The notes under the pieces are model-generated. The model worked only from the letters and a program-made list of their open reading frames with translations. It was not told where the DNA came from and ran no database searches. Positions 7,288 to 15,285 of a stretch of 21,519 bases of DNA are shown here, piece by piece. The stretch lies in NCBI GenBank assembly GCA_015163815.1, contig JAAOIJ010000071.1:1-21519 (forward strand), written 5' to 3'. How positions within the stretch are numbered: position 1 is the first letter of the stretch; each line of letters begins with the position of its first letter. Source of the stretch: Endozoicomonadaceae bacterium (GTDB lineage: Bacteria; Pseudomonadota; Gammaproteobacteria; Pseudomonadales; Endozoicomonadaceae). Made by a program: the position numbers and the translations under genes.

Positions 7288-7637
7288 CAAGTTAATCATA
7301 AGCCGGGTTCTGTGTATCTGCGTACAAATATGACAGTCATTCATCTAGGAGAATCGTCACCGAATCCCTCAAGCAGCCTACCCGAACTCGATACGGGACG
7401 CATCAATGAGTTCCTATTTGGCCTTGCTCCAAGCGGGGTTTGCAATGCCATGCCCTGTTGCCAGTCATGCGGTGTGCTCTTACCACACCTTTTCACCCTT
7501 ACCTAATATGATTAGGCGGTTTATTTTCTGTTGCACTTTCCGTAAGCTTTCGCTTCCCAGGCGTTACCTGGCGCTTTTCCCTTTGGAGCCCGGACTTTCC
7601 TCTGCAAAAAATTTGCAGCGACTGTCTGATTAACTTG
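7288..7637 (-). ncRNA. rnpB: RNase P RNA, bacterial type A
   Basis: This is the catalytic RNA of ribonuclease P, which removes the 5' leader from tRNA precursors. On the minus strand it opens with CAAGTTAATCA and closes with TGATTAACTTG, a perfect 11-bp P1 helix that fixes both ends. Conserved segments seen include CAGACAGTCGCTGC, GAGGAAAGTCCGGGCTCC, CAGGTAACGCCTGG, GTAAGGGTGAAAAGG, GGAGCAAGGCCAAATAGG, GTAGGCTGCTTGAG and ACAGAACCCGGCTTA, in the order found in E. coli rnpB. The length of about 350 nt is usual. It starts 46 bp after the end of gshB and has its own strong promoter. Open frames crossing this interval are not genes. Confidence 0.97.
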
Positions 7638-7644
7638 ATTAAAT

Positions 7645-7673
7645 AGAATAGAGAGAGTTGTGTTATGTGTCAA
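7645..7673 (-). promoter_or_regulatory. rnpB promoter
   Basis: A perfect -35 TTGACA (7673-7668) and a -10 TATTCT (7650-7645) are separated by exactly 17 bases. Transcription would begin near 7638, which agrees with the 5' end set by the P1 helix. It lies wholly in the 46-bp gap between gshB and rnpB. Confidence 0.8.
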
Positions 7674-7683
7674 GATATTTATA

Positions 7684-8646
7684 TTATGATGAAGATGTTT
7701 TTTGTATGCTTTGTTCTATTTTATCTAGGACTAATGTTGCAATATCGAGATGAAAGGCTTGATCTAATTCTGCAATACAGGTTGGACTTGTGATATTGAT
7801 TTCTGTTAAATAATCACCGATAATATCTAAACCAACAAATAATAATCCTTGTTTTTTAAGTGTAGGCCCTACTTGTTTTGCTATCCATTGATCTTTTTGA
7901 GATAACGGTTGCCCTGAGTGACTGCTGCCGGCTGCTAAATTACCTCTAAAATCATTTGCTTTCGGTTTTCTAACTAAAGCGTATGGTAAAGCTTGCCCGT
8001 TAATCATCAGAACGCGTTTATCTCCAGCTTGTATTTCTGGAATAAAACGTTGAGCCATAATCGTTTGTGTTCCATATTGAGTGATTTGTTCTAAGATAAC
8101 CGATCGATTCAAATCATCGTGCGTGACGCGAAAGATAGATCGTCCTCCCATGCCATCAAGTGGTTTTAAGACCACCTTTTTTTCTTGATCAATAAAAGCA
8201 TTCAATTGTTCTATTCTTCGTGTGATTAATGTTGCTGGAATGCATTTTGGAAAAGCTGTGATAAAAAATTTTTCATTAAAATTTCGTAAACTACTTGGTT
8301 TATTAAAAACGAAGACACCCGCTTTTTCGGCTAATTCTAATAAATAAGTAGTATAAATATACTCTGAATGACAAGGTGGCTCTTGACGCATTAAAATCAC
8401 GTCTAATGATTGAATAGGCTGAATGATTGGAGAAGACAAATGATACCAATTTTGCGCATTCAGTGTAACTTGAATGGGTGTTATTCGTCCCATGACTAAG
8501 CCATTGTCATAAAATATATCACTAGGCTCCATATAGTAAATGTGCCATTTTTTGTTTTGAGCTGCTAGCAAAAGACGTAATGAAGAATCTTTTTCGACAT
8601 GAATTGTTCGAATATTATCCATGATAATGGCAAGATGGGTTGACAT
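7684..8646 (-). CDS. gshB: Glutathione synthetase
   Basis: GshB joins gamma-glutamylcysteine and glycine with ATP to make glutathione in the cytoplasm. The 320 residues match the usual 316 or so. The N-terminal domain shows the family segments LDVILMRQEPP (81-91) and EYIYTTYLLE. The ATP-grasp domain shows KPLDGMGGRSIFRV at 161-174, RGNLAAG at 234-240 and LDIIGDYLTEINITSPTC at 273-290, which includes the metal and nucleotide ligands. The ATG lacks a clear ribosome site. The gene starts 25 bp after the symporter stop, so it is probably the second gene of a symporter-gshB operon and would share the LacI-type operator upstream. gshA, which makes the substrate, is not in the window. Confidence 0.95.
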   Translation of the reverse strand: MSTHLAIIMDNIRTIHVEKDSSLRLLLAAQNKKWHIYYMEPSDIFYDNGLVMGRITPIQVTLNAQNWYHLSSPIIQPIQSLDVILMRQEPPCHSEYIYTTYLLELAEKAGVFVFNKPSSLRNFNEKFFITAFPKCIPATLITRRIEQLNAFIDQEKKVVLKPLDGMGGRSIFRVTHDDLNRSVILEQITQYGTQTIMAQRFIPEIQAGDKRVLMINGQALPYALVRKPKANDFRGNLAAGSSHSGQPLSQKDQWIAKQVGPTLKKQGLLFVGLDIIGDYLTEINITSPTCIAELDQAFHLDIATLVLDKIEQSIQKTSSS

Positions 8647-8671
8647 ATTATACGGCTCATTGGGTCAATAT

Positions 8672-9889
8672 TTAATTGATATTCTGATGACTTTCATCTG
8701 ATATGATGCCATTATTTTCTTTTGCGATAATAGTCGTCACGCAAACATCAGACCATACATTAATCGAGCTTTCCAGCATATCAATAATGGCATAAAAAGG
8801 TAAAATAATACCCATTAACGTTACTGGGATATTCATATTTGATAAAAGAGCTGTTGTTAACATAAAGCATCCCATAGGAATACCCGCGTTACCCATGGCA
8901 GCTAATGTGGATAGAAAAATAAAACCAATTAATTCAAACCCTGAAAAAGTAACCCCATTTGCCATTGCAACAAAAAGCGTAGTAATTAAGATAAAAGCTG
9001 CGCATGCATTCATGTTAACAGAAATACATAAAGGTAAAATAAACCGACTAAATTGTGTTTTAATGTGTAGATTTTTTTCCATATGTTGAATCGTTGCAGG
9101 TAAGGCAAGACTCGATGATTTGGAAATAAAAGCTAAGATTAAAGCTGGTTTAACAGCTTTCAATACTTTACATACAGAAATCCCTTTTAATGCCAATAAA
9201 CCAGGTAAAATAAGGATCGCTTGTATTAAGTTAGCTGCAACAATACACAGTAAATAGAGAGATAATCCATATAATTGTTCAGGTTCAGGGAGTTGGTGAG
9301 CAAATTGTGCAAAAAAAGCAAATACAGCTAAAGGGATCCATTTTAATAATACATTAGCTAAATTCATAATTAAATTAAAGAGTATTTTTAATGTTTGATG
9401 GGATTGATTTTTTTGTTTTTCAGGTAACATTAAAATACCAGCTCCGATGAATACAGCCAGTAATAATAAACTAATAGGGTTTGCTTCCAAAAAAGGGCGA
9501 ATGCAGTTATCCGGGATAATTGTTGCAAGATACGAAAAATAGCCTTGTTTTTCTGCAGCAAAATTAGGGATAGTTTGTTGTGCTATGTATTGATTGGGGT
9601 CAATGATAAGCAACAAGCAAAGCCCTATAGCAGCGGCAACGAGTGTCGTGAGTAAAGTGTATTTTAATAAAACAATTAAATTATATTTCGCATTTTTTGC
9701 ACTACCCATGCCAGATATTGTTGATAAAATAGCAATGAAAATAATAGGCGTACTTAATAGCTTAAATAGCCGAATGAATAGATCGACAATCGTGTCGATT
9801 CCACTGATTAATATGGGTTGATTTGAGAAACCAGTGAGCAAGCCTAAAATAGCAAATAATAAAATAGAAGGCCCAGAGTTTAATTTCAT
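8672..9889 (-). CDS. Atypical DAACS-family (dicarboxylate/amino acid:cation) symporter
   Basis: This is an inner-membrane transporter of the GltP/GltPh family (405 residues), hydrophobic throughout with about eight membrane segments and two re-entrant loops. The HP1 serine motif (SKSSSLALP, 256-264) and the HP2 AGIPMG (335-340) are present. Compared with archaeal GltPh, the usual NMDGT is NMNAC (292-296), replacing a sodium-site aspartate and threonine. In the last helix Asp370, Asn377 and Asp381 are kept, but Glu373 sits where GltPh has Arg397, the residue that contacts the substrate side-chain carboxylate. Glutamate or C4-dicarboxylate is therefore an unlikely substrate; a neutral or cationic one is more plausible (inference). 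A perfect LacI-family operator lies 165 bp upstream, near a -10-like TAATAT at 10037-10032. gshB follows by 25 bp. Confidence 0.85.
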   Translation of the reverse strand: MKLNSGPSILLFAILGLLTGFSNQPILISGIDTIVDLFIRLFKLLSTPIIFIAILSTISGMGSAKNAKYNLIVLLKYTLLTTLVAAAIGLCLLLIIDPNQYIAQQTIPNFAAEKQGYFSYLATIIPDNCIRPFLEANPISLLLLAVFIGAGILMLPEKQKNQSHQTLKILFNLIMNLANVLLKWIPLAVFAFFAQFAHQLPEPEQLYGLSLYLLCIVAANLIQAILILPGLLALKGISVCKVLKAVKPALILAFISKSSSLALPATIQHMEKNLHIKTQFSRFILPLCISVNMNACAAFILITTLFVAMANGVTFSGFELIGFIFLSTLAAMGNAGIPMGCFMLTTALLSNMNIPVTLMGIILPFYAIIDMLESSINVWSDVCVTTIIAKENNGIISDESHQNIN

Positions 9890-10053
9890 ATTTTATCATC
9901 CATTTATAACGATCTGATCTTTGAATTCATTGAGATTGTATTCAAAACATGGCTCAACTGATAGTTCATGAGAGGTTATTATGAATAGAGCGATTCATTT
10001 TTGATGCTTTGACAAATCATTTGATGGTCCTATATTAGCATACTGTTTGAAAA

Positions 10054-10067
10054 TGAAAACGTTTTCA
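10054..10067. promoter_or_regulatory. LacI-family operator overlapping the bioA stop, upstream of the symporter
   Basis: A perfect TGAAAACGTTTTCA, identical to the two copies near gyrB. Its last three bases are the bioA stop codon (minus strand). A -10-like TAATAT for the symporter lies at 10037-10032, placing the operator over the expected -35 position, which suits repression of the symporter-gshB unit. The leader down to the symporter start would be about 140 bases. Confidence 0.65.
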
Positions 10068-11363
10068 AAGAAGCAGGCGCTCTATTTCATTAACAGCATC
10101 ATATACTGCACTGCAAAGTATGTCGAGTGCTTTCATTTCAATTGTATAAGGAGGCATTAAGTAAATTAAACACCCAAAAGGACGAATCCAAACATTTTTA
10201 GAGACAAAATAGGGTTGTATTGTATTCATATTGACTGGGCGTGTTAATTCAACGACTCCGATAGCACCTAAAATGCGAACAGATCGAACATAAGGCTTGT
10301 TTTGACACATTGTTAATTTTTTTAACATACGCGCTTCGATATTGCGTATGTTTTGTTCCCAATGACTTTCAAGTAAAAGGTCAATACTATCTGATGCAAC
10401 ACGACATGCTAGAGGATTGCCCATGAAGGTAGGGCCATGCATTAAGGCTCCTTTTTCTGAAATAGTATGACTAATATTTTGTGTGCATAAAGTGGCAGCT
10501 AACGTCATATATCCACCGGTTAATGCTTTACCTAGACATAAAATATCCGGCGTAATCTTTGCATGTTCACAGGCAAATAGTTTTCCAGTTCGACCAAATC
10601 CAGTTGCTATTTCATCAGCAATAAATAAAATACCTGCTGATTTTGCGAGTTCATGCGCACCTTTTAAATAATGTGGCGAATAAAAATTCATACCACCTGC
10701 ACCTTGTACAATAGGCTCTAAAATAATACCCATTAATTCATCAGCATGATGATGTAATGCTTGCTCTAATGGACGTAATTCATGAGCCACATCTGTTGCA
10801 TCAAAACCTGAAGTTGGACCATCTACATGTATGTTTTTCATGAGTAAATCATTGAACTGATGATGCATCCCAGTCTCAGGATCGCAGACGGACATCGCGC
10901 CAAAAGTATCGCCATGATATCCTTTTCGAATTGTCAGTAATTTCGTTCGATTAGGTTGTTGTTTAGCTTGCCAGTATTGCACTGCCATTTTAATAGCAAC
11001 TTCAATTGCAACGGAACCTGAGTCTGCAAAAAACACTTGATTTAATCCTTCAGGGGTTAAATGGATTAATTTTTTTGCTAGTTCAATTGCAGGTGTATGG
11101 GTTAATCCACCAAACATGACATGAGATAATGTTTTTATTTGTTGCGTAATGGCTTGATTGAGTCGCGGGTGATTATATCCATGAATGGCACACCACCAGG
11201 ACGCCATGCCGTCAATTAAAACTTGACCATTGTTTAAATGCAAGTGAACGCCTTGCGTTGATGTTACATGATAGCTTGTGTATTGACCATTTAAAGGAGC
11301 ATAAGGGTGCCAAATATGATGTTGATCTAACATGAAATCGTTTTCAGGTTCTATCGTGGACAT
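10065..11363 (-). CDS. bioA: Adenosylmethionine-8-amino-7-oxononanoate aminotransferase
   Basis: BioA is the PLP enzyme that makes 7,8-diaminopelargonate from 7-keto-8-aminopelargonate in biotin synthesis, using S-adenosylmethionine as amino donor. Counting from an upstream ATG at 11390, visible motifs are QHHIWHPYAPL, DGMASWWCAIHGYNHP (60-75), DSGSVAIEVAIKMA (123-136), YHGDTFGAMSVCD, LFIADEIATGFGRTGK (255-270) and CLGKALTGG with the PLP lysine Lys288. They match E. coli BioA closely. I chose the ATG at 11363 because AGGAA lies 7 bases upstream and the resulting 432 residues fit the 429 of E. coli; the ATG at 11390 would add nine residues and has no ribosome site. No other biotin gene is nearby, so bioA stands alone. 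Confidence 0.95.
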   Translation of the reverse strand: MSTIEPENDFMLDQHHIWHPYAPLNGQYTSYHVTSTQGVHLHLNNGQVLIDGMASWWCAIHGYNHPRLNQAITQQIKTLSHVMFGGLTHTPAIELAKKLIHLTPEGLNQVFFADSGSVAIEVAIKMAVQYWQAKQQPNRTKLLTIRKGYHGDTFGAMSVCDPETGMHHQFNDLLMKNIHVDGPTSGFDATDVAHELRPLEQALHHHADELMGIILEPIVQGAGGMNFYSPHYLKGAHELAKSAGILFIADEIATGFGRTGKLFACEHAKITPDILCLGKALTGGYMTLAATLCTQNISHTISEKGALMHGPTFMGNPLACRVASDSIDLLLESHWEQNIRNIEARMLKKLTMCQNKPYVRSVRILGAIGVVELTRPVNMNTIQPYFVSKNVWIRPFGCLIYLMPPYTIEMKALDILCSAVYDAVNEIERLLL

Positions 11364-11422
11364 GAATATATTCCTGTAACGAGTCATCAAAATGCATTTA
11401 AACTGGAAAAGTTGATTATAGA

Positions 11423-11443
11423 ATTCTATGATTAATATAGAAT
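11423..11443. promoter_or_regulatory. Dyad between divergent bioA and the DUF2835 gene
   Basis: ATTCTAT (11423-11429) and ATAGAAT (11437-11443) form a 7-bp inverted repeat with a 7-base centre in the divergent intergenic region. A TATAAT for bioA lies at 11420-11415, right next to it. It could be an operator, but AT-rich dyads of this size occur often by chance. It does not resemble a BirA box. Confidence 0.2.
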
Positions 11444-11506
11444 CACGTAGTGTATAGTATATTAAACTGATCTTGATGCAAATATTTTTATAGGAGTACT
11501 GAGCTC

Positions 11507-11728
11507 ATGAAAAAAAAATCAATTTTTAAAGCATATCTCACATCAGAGCAAGTTTTAGAGTATTACAAAGGAAAAAAAAATTCAGTTCGTGTCAAAACAG
11601 AAGAAGGGCAATCAATGAGTATTCCATTTGATGTTTTATTAAAGTATGTAACACATGATGGCATTGGTGGCACGTTTGAAATTCATTATACTGATGACGG
11701 TCAATTTCAAAGCATTCATAAAATATAA
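11507..11728 (+). CDS. DUF2835 family small protein
   Basis: A 73-residue protein that I place in the DUF2835 family of small gammaproteobacterial proteins of unknown function. The family-like features are the AYLTSEQVLEYYKGKKNSVRV segment, the central GQSMSIPFDVLLKYVTHDGIGGTFEIHYTDDGQF and the C-terminal hydrophobic-basic end. There is no signal peptide or membrane segment, so it should be cytosolic. The ATG has AGGAG 10 bases upstream. It is divergent from bioA and followed by a long AT-rich spacer, so it is probably monocistronic. No function can be assigned from the sequence. Confidence 0.85.
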   Translation: MKKKSIFKAYLTSEQVLEYYKGKKNSVRVKTEEGQSMSIPFDVLLKYVTHDGIGGTFEIHYTDDGQFQSIHKI

Positions 11729-11800
11729 AGCCCTTATCGACACTTATAAAATCCATTTTTTTATTTTAAACTATCAGTATCTTCAAAGTAGATTCAAAAC

Positions 11801-11836
11801 AAACAATATAAAATAGTATGCTTTTTTATATTGTTT
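11801..11836 (+). terminator. Hairpin downstream of the DUF2835 gene
   Basis: AAACAATATAAAA (11801-11813) pairs perfectly with TTTTATATTGTTT (11824-11836), 13 bp with a 10-base loop. It lies 72 bp after the stop codon. The stem contains only two G-C pairs and no unbroken T run follows directly, so termination is plausible but weak. Confidence 0.35.
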
Positions 11837-11930
11837 TCTGTTGTTTGTCTATTTGTTTTTTTCAGTAATAGTTTGCATTGCAAATAATGTTTCTTTTTAC
11901 TTCAAAAAAAATGACGTCATAAGATATTTT

Positions 11931-12020
11931 TATCTGTTTTTATCTGTTTTTATCTGTTTTTATCTGTTTTTATCTGTTTTTATCTGTTTTTATCTGTTTT
12001 TATCTGTTTTTATCTGTTTT
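11931..12020. repeat. Nine perfect tandem copies of a 10-bp unit
   Basis: TATCTGTTTT is repeated nine times without a single difference, preceded by a degenerate partial copy (GATATTTT at 11923-11930). Each junction creates a run of five T residues, so T-tracts recur every 10 bp, close to one helical turn; such phased tracts are known to curve DNA. It lies between the DUF2835 gene and a convergent small gene whose stop is 61 bp away. A plus-strand open frame through the array (repeating FYLFLSVFIC) is an artefact. Other than this array and the hairpin at 11801, 11729-12080 shows nothing I can name. Confidence 0.97.
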
Positions 12021-12080
12021 TTCTAAATTTTAGTTTGTTCGATACATTTTTCTCAAAAGTGTTTTTAAAAAAGTCTTATT

Positions 12081-12524
12081 TTATGATTCGCTTTGTATGC
12101 ACTCATCTATGTTATATTGTTGTTGTATCTCTTTTATTTTTTCATGACATTGTATAGGTGTACTCTTCATGAGCATTGTGAGTTTTTCTTTAGATAGAGA
12201 TACTAAATAGATTTTTTTGTTAAACAAGTATAATAATGAACAAAGTGAACAGATATAATAGTTTACTTTTATAGTAGTATACTCTACGAACACTCTATTT
12301 CTAAAGGTTGTCTCATGACAAGGGTATATTAAATAAGTACGGTTATTTTTTTTATGTCGTTTATAATTCTCATCGAGGAGGTTTTTTAGCAATGGTTTGT
12401 AATATTCAGTTTGTGTCGATAGCCTATATTGCTTTTCGCAAAAATCACATAAATCTTGTGAATACGAGAGTATAGAGTATAAATAGAAAAAGGTCATTAA
12501 GAAGATTTTTAGATAATGATGCAT
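12081..12524 (-). CDS. Small exported protein with two CxxC pairs, function unknown
   Basis: I do not recognise this 147-residue protein. Residues 1-22 look like a signal peptide: a short basic start, a hydrophobic core (IFLMTFFYLYSIL) and a small-residue end near SYS. The mature part has seven cysteines at 26, 29, 69, 92, 95, 126 and 142, including CDFC and CSLC pairs, which would fit disulfides after export or a metal site. The ATG follows AAGGGGTGATAT, a strong ribosome site, and this is the main reason to trust the gene. It converges with the DUF2835 gene across the 10-bp repeat array. Its rather basic, AT-biased composition resembles the exported protein gene at 19288. Confidence 0.6.
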   Translation of the reverse strand: MHHYLKIFLMTFFYLYSILSYSQDLCDFCEKQYRLSTQTEYYKPLLKNLLDENYKRHKKNNRTYLIYPCHETTFRNRVFVEYTTIKVNYYICSLCSLLYLFNKKIYLVSLSKEKLTMLMKSTPIQCHEKIKEIQQQYNIDECIQSES

Positions 12525-12660
12525 ATATCACCCCTTGTATTTAAAAAATAAAGTTACAGGTTGTAGATAGAAAAATAGTATACCAAGTAACTGTAAATTA
12601 ATCCAGAATTGTATCACAAAAGTATTTATTCATAATGCTATGAAAAATATAAGATTTTTC

Positions 12661-12936
12661 TTATGTAGCATTAGCATAACCTTTTATTTTACGATGTTTT
12701 TTGCTTTTTAATATGAGATTAACAGGAATATCCAAGTGAATTTGTGTGTCAGTATCTGCTAAAAAATAGTATATTTTGAATATAGCAGATTTTAAAATGT
12801 TAGCGACTGCAAAAAGCATTGAATGAAAAATATCCAAAAGTGTTAAACTATTGACAAGATCATGAAATGATGAAAAAGCTAGAAATACTTTGCTGTGTTG
12901 CGCTTTATGGTTCAGTAAATTGATCTTTTTGATCAT
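12661..12936 (-). CDS. Short hypothetical open frame, doubtful
   Basis: A 91-residue frame with no family I recognise. It has a hydrophobic middle (LLDIFHSMLFAVANILKSAIFKIYYFLA) and a basic C-terminus (LKSKKHRKIKGYANAT). The ribosome site is poor: only a GAAAG about 10 bases before the ATG. It is divergent from the LacI-family gene, whose start is 99 bp away. It may be a small membrane-associated protein, a remnant, or a chance open frame. Confidence 0.3.
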   Translation of the reverse strand: MIKKINLLNHKAQHSKVFLAFSSFHDLVNSLTLLDIFHSMLFAVANILKSAIFKIYYFLADTDTQIHLDIPVNLILKSKKHRKIKGYANAT

Positions 12937-13035
12937 AATATGAATTCTTTCAAGGATAGGGATTTTTTTTTATTCAAAAATCATTACAATAAAAGAAAGA
13001 CTCTTTATTTAAAATAGGATGGCCTCATACCGCAT

Positions 13036-14061
13036 ATGCCAACAATCAAGGATGTTGCTCAATACGCAAATGTTTCAATTTCAACAGTATCGAGAGTGAT
13101 CAATCAATCGGCACCTGTTGCAAAAGACAAATATACAGCTGTTCAATTAGCGATGAAAGCATTAAATTATCATCCTAATACTTATGCGCAAGCTTTAGTT
13201 CGACAATATACAAATATGATCGGTTTATTTGTGACAGAACAATCTAGTTATTCATTGGGGCGTGTCTTAAGTACTATTAATGCTATGTTGCACGAATCTA
13301 ATAAGCGATTATTATTAGAAGTGAATGATGATTTGCAACCTAAAAAAGAGAAAGTATTACTAGATCGATTATTACAATATGAATGTGATACTTTTATCAT
13401 CATACCGTATCATCTGAGTAATCAAGACGTTTTGTCTTGTATTCAATCTAAATTAGTCATTGTATTAGGTCGGCAAATTGATACACTGTCAAAACATTCT
13501 ATTTATGTCGATGAATTAGATTTAGGTTATCGTGCAACCTATTATTTAACAGAATTACATCATCAAAAAATAGGATTTATTGGATCAAGCATCATACCAG
13601 ATATCAGTCAATTGAGAAAAATAGGCTATATGAGTGCTATGAAACAGCGTTGTTTATTAGAGTCATCCAATTGGATTCAGTATGATATGCCTTCTTTTCA
13701 AGGTGGTTATGCAGCCGCTAATATCTTGCTTGAAAAAGATCCTCATATTACAGCTATGATTGTTCATAATGATATTATGGCAGCAGGTGTGATGGATGCT
13801 TTAAAGAATAGAGGAAAAAAAATACCACAAGATATTGCTTTAATTGCGTGTGAAGATACAGGTGTTGCAAAATATTTAACACCAGCTTTGACAGCATTGC
13901 GTTATCCAATAGAAGATATGATTGAATCAGCTGTTTGTTTAGCTTTAACTGAAGTCAAACGAAAAGGGTATACACAATTAAAACATCCAAAAACATTATC
14001 TTTTATTGCACGTTTATTAATTCGTGATTCTGTATCCAGTTGTCTTTCAATGCAACAATGA
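13036..14061 (+). CDS. LacI/GalR-family transcriptional regulator
   Basis: A DNA-binding repressor of 341 residues, typical family length. The N-terminal helix-turn-helix is MPTIKDVAQYANVSISTVSRVIN (1-23), with the hinge near 46-59 (HPNTYAQALV); Leu54 is placed like the hinge leucine that wedges into the central CpG of LacI-family operators. The rest (about 60-330) is the periplasmic-binding-protein-like effector domain, ending with the usual HNDIMAAGVMDAL, IPQDIALIACEDTGVAKYLTPALTALRYP pattern. The effector cannot be read from sequence. A stop codon lies just upstream in frame, so the ATG at 13036 is the only sensible start, though its ribosome site is weak. No operator like those at 2691, 2801 and 10054 lies in front of it, so autoregulation through that motif is not indicated. 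I infer it binds those three sites. Confidence 0.92.
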   Translation: MPTIKDVAQYANVSISTVSRVINQSAPVAKDKYTAVQLAMKALNYHPNTYAQALVRQYTNMIGLFVTEQSSYSLGRVLSTINAMLHESNKRLLLEVNDDLQPKKEKVLLDRLLQYECDTFIIIPYHLSNQDVLSCIQSKLVIVLGRQIDTLSKHSIYVDELDLGYRATYYLTELHHQKIGFIGSSIIPDISQLRKIGYMSAMKQRCLLESSNWIQYDMPSFQGGYAAANILLEKDPHITAMIVHNDIMAAGVMDALKNRGKKIPQDIALIACEDTGVAKYLTPALTALRYPIEDMIESAVCLALTEVKRKGYTQLKHPKTLSFIARLLIRDSVSSCLSMQQ

Positions 14062-14152
14062 CAATATATTGAATTGAACATGACAATGCCAGCTGCTCAG
14101 TGTTTTTATAATCAATAATACAGCATTTGATAATGATTCAGGATGAAAAGAG

Positions 14153-15250
14153 ATGAAATACTATTTTAGTAAGATAACGCAATATATTGGCTATTTATTA
14201 ATTGGATTATTTTTTGCGCTTATATTATTGCAGCAATATCCTAGATTAATTGGCCATTCTATTGGCTGGGTTGATCTCTTATTTGAAACCATTAATAATC
14301 CTGCTATCGTACCTGTCAGCTATCATAATGCAATCATGCAAACAGCTCCTTCTATTGTGCATTTGTTTGAACCTATTTCAAGCAGCCAAGATGATCAGAT
14401 AAAAGAAAACAAATCGATACAATATAAAAGTATTGGCTCTGGTGTTATTGTGGATGAAAAAGGATGGATATTAACGAATTTACATGTTGTTAAAAAAGCT
14501 GATTCTATTCATGTCTTATTGGAAGATGGTCGACAAGTCAAGGCAATACTAAAAGGGCAGGATGCAGCAACAGATTTAGCCATGCTAAAAATTGATTTAA
14601 TGAACTTACAAGCCATCTCTTGGATTAAGCAACAAAAAAGAATCAGAATAGGTGATGTTGTATTAGCCATTGGTAATCCATTTGGATTAAATCAATCTGT
14701 TTCTATGGGGATTGTCAGTGCAATCAAGCGTAATTTATATCTTCATCAGTATGATCAATTCATTCAAACAGATGCTGCTATTCATCCTGGTAATTCCGGT
14801 GGTGCTTTGATTAATACATCAGGTCATCTTATTGGTATCACCTCTGCTTTATTTTCTAATGATTCAGGGAATCAAGGTTTAGGTTTTGCTATTCCTGCCT
14901 ATATTGCTCAATTTGTAACCTCTCAATTAATTCAATATGGTCATGTGAGACGAGGTTGGATTGGTGTGGAGGCTAAACGGATTAATCTTGCCTTGACGAA
15001 GCAATATCATTTACAAGATAATCGAGGCGTTTTAGTTGATTTAATCGTACCTGATAGTCCAGCAGATCATGCTGGTATTCGTCAAGGGGATATGATTCTC
15101 CAGATTGATGAACAGACTGCAGATGATGTTGATGAACTGATTAATTATATTACAATGACAAAGCCAGGTCGTTTGCTTAATATGATGATTATTCGACAGA
15201 CTACGTATCAAAAAGAAATGATTACAGTGCAAGTGGGTCAAAAAAAATAG
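14153..15250 (+). CDS. degS: DegS-type membrane-anchored serine protease
   Basis: An HtrA-family protease. In E. coli DegS senses misfolded outer-membrane proteins and cleaves RseA to release sigma E. The layout fits DegS rather than DegP or DegQ: one N-terminal membrane segment (about 11-30), a trypsin-like domain and a single PDZ domain (about 268-360), 365 residues in all against 355 in E. coli. The catalytic triad is His111 (ILTNLHVV), Asp141 (TDLAMLKI) and Ser215 (GNSGGALI). AGGA lies 9 bases before the ATG. It follows the LacI-family gene by 91 bp on the same strand and converges with dolP. rseA and rpoE are not in the window, so the sigma-E role is inferred from family architecture. 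Confidence 0.9.
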   Translation: MKYYFSKITQYIGYLLIGLFFALILLQQYPRLIGHSIGWVDLLFETINNPAIVPVSYHNAIMQTAPSIVHLFEPISSSQDDQIKENKSIQYKSIGSGVIVDEKGWILTNLHVVKKADSIHVLLEDGRQVKAILKGQDAATDLAMLKIDLMNLQAISWIKQQKRIRIGDVVLAIGNPFGLNQSVSMGIVSAIKRNLYLHQYDQFIQTDAAIHPGNSGGALINTSGHLIGITSALFSNDSGNQGLGFAIPAYIAQFVTSQLIQYGHVRRGWIGVEAKRINLALTKQYHLQDNRGVLVDLIVPDSPADHAGIRQGDMILQIDEQTADDVDELINYITMTKPGRLLNMMIIRQTTYQKEMITVQVGQKK

Positions 15251-15285
15251 AGGTATGCAAAGCCTTTGATTAAAAAATAAATTGA

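Noticed and set aside
7234..7633. Plus-strand open frames over the RNase P RNA
   Set aside because: They run antisense across a clearly identified rnpB with conserved structure.
11931..12020. CRISPR array
   Set aside because: The 10-bp units follow each other directly with no spacers, and no cas gene is present.
11841..12026. Plus-strand open frame encoding repeating FYLFLSVFIC
   Set aside because: It exists only because the 10-bp tandem repeat has no stop codon in any plus frame after three units; no ribosome site.
15251..15285. Bidirectional terminator between degS and dolP
   Set aside because: Only a 5-bp CAAAG/CTTTG stem with a one-base centre is present, which is too weak to call.
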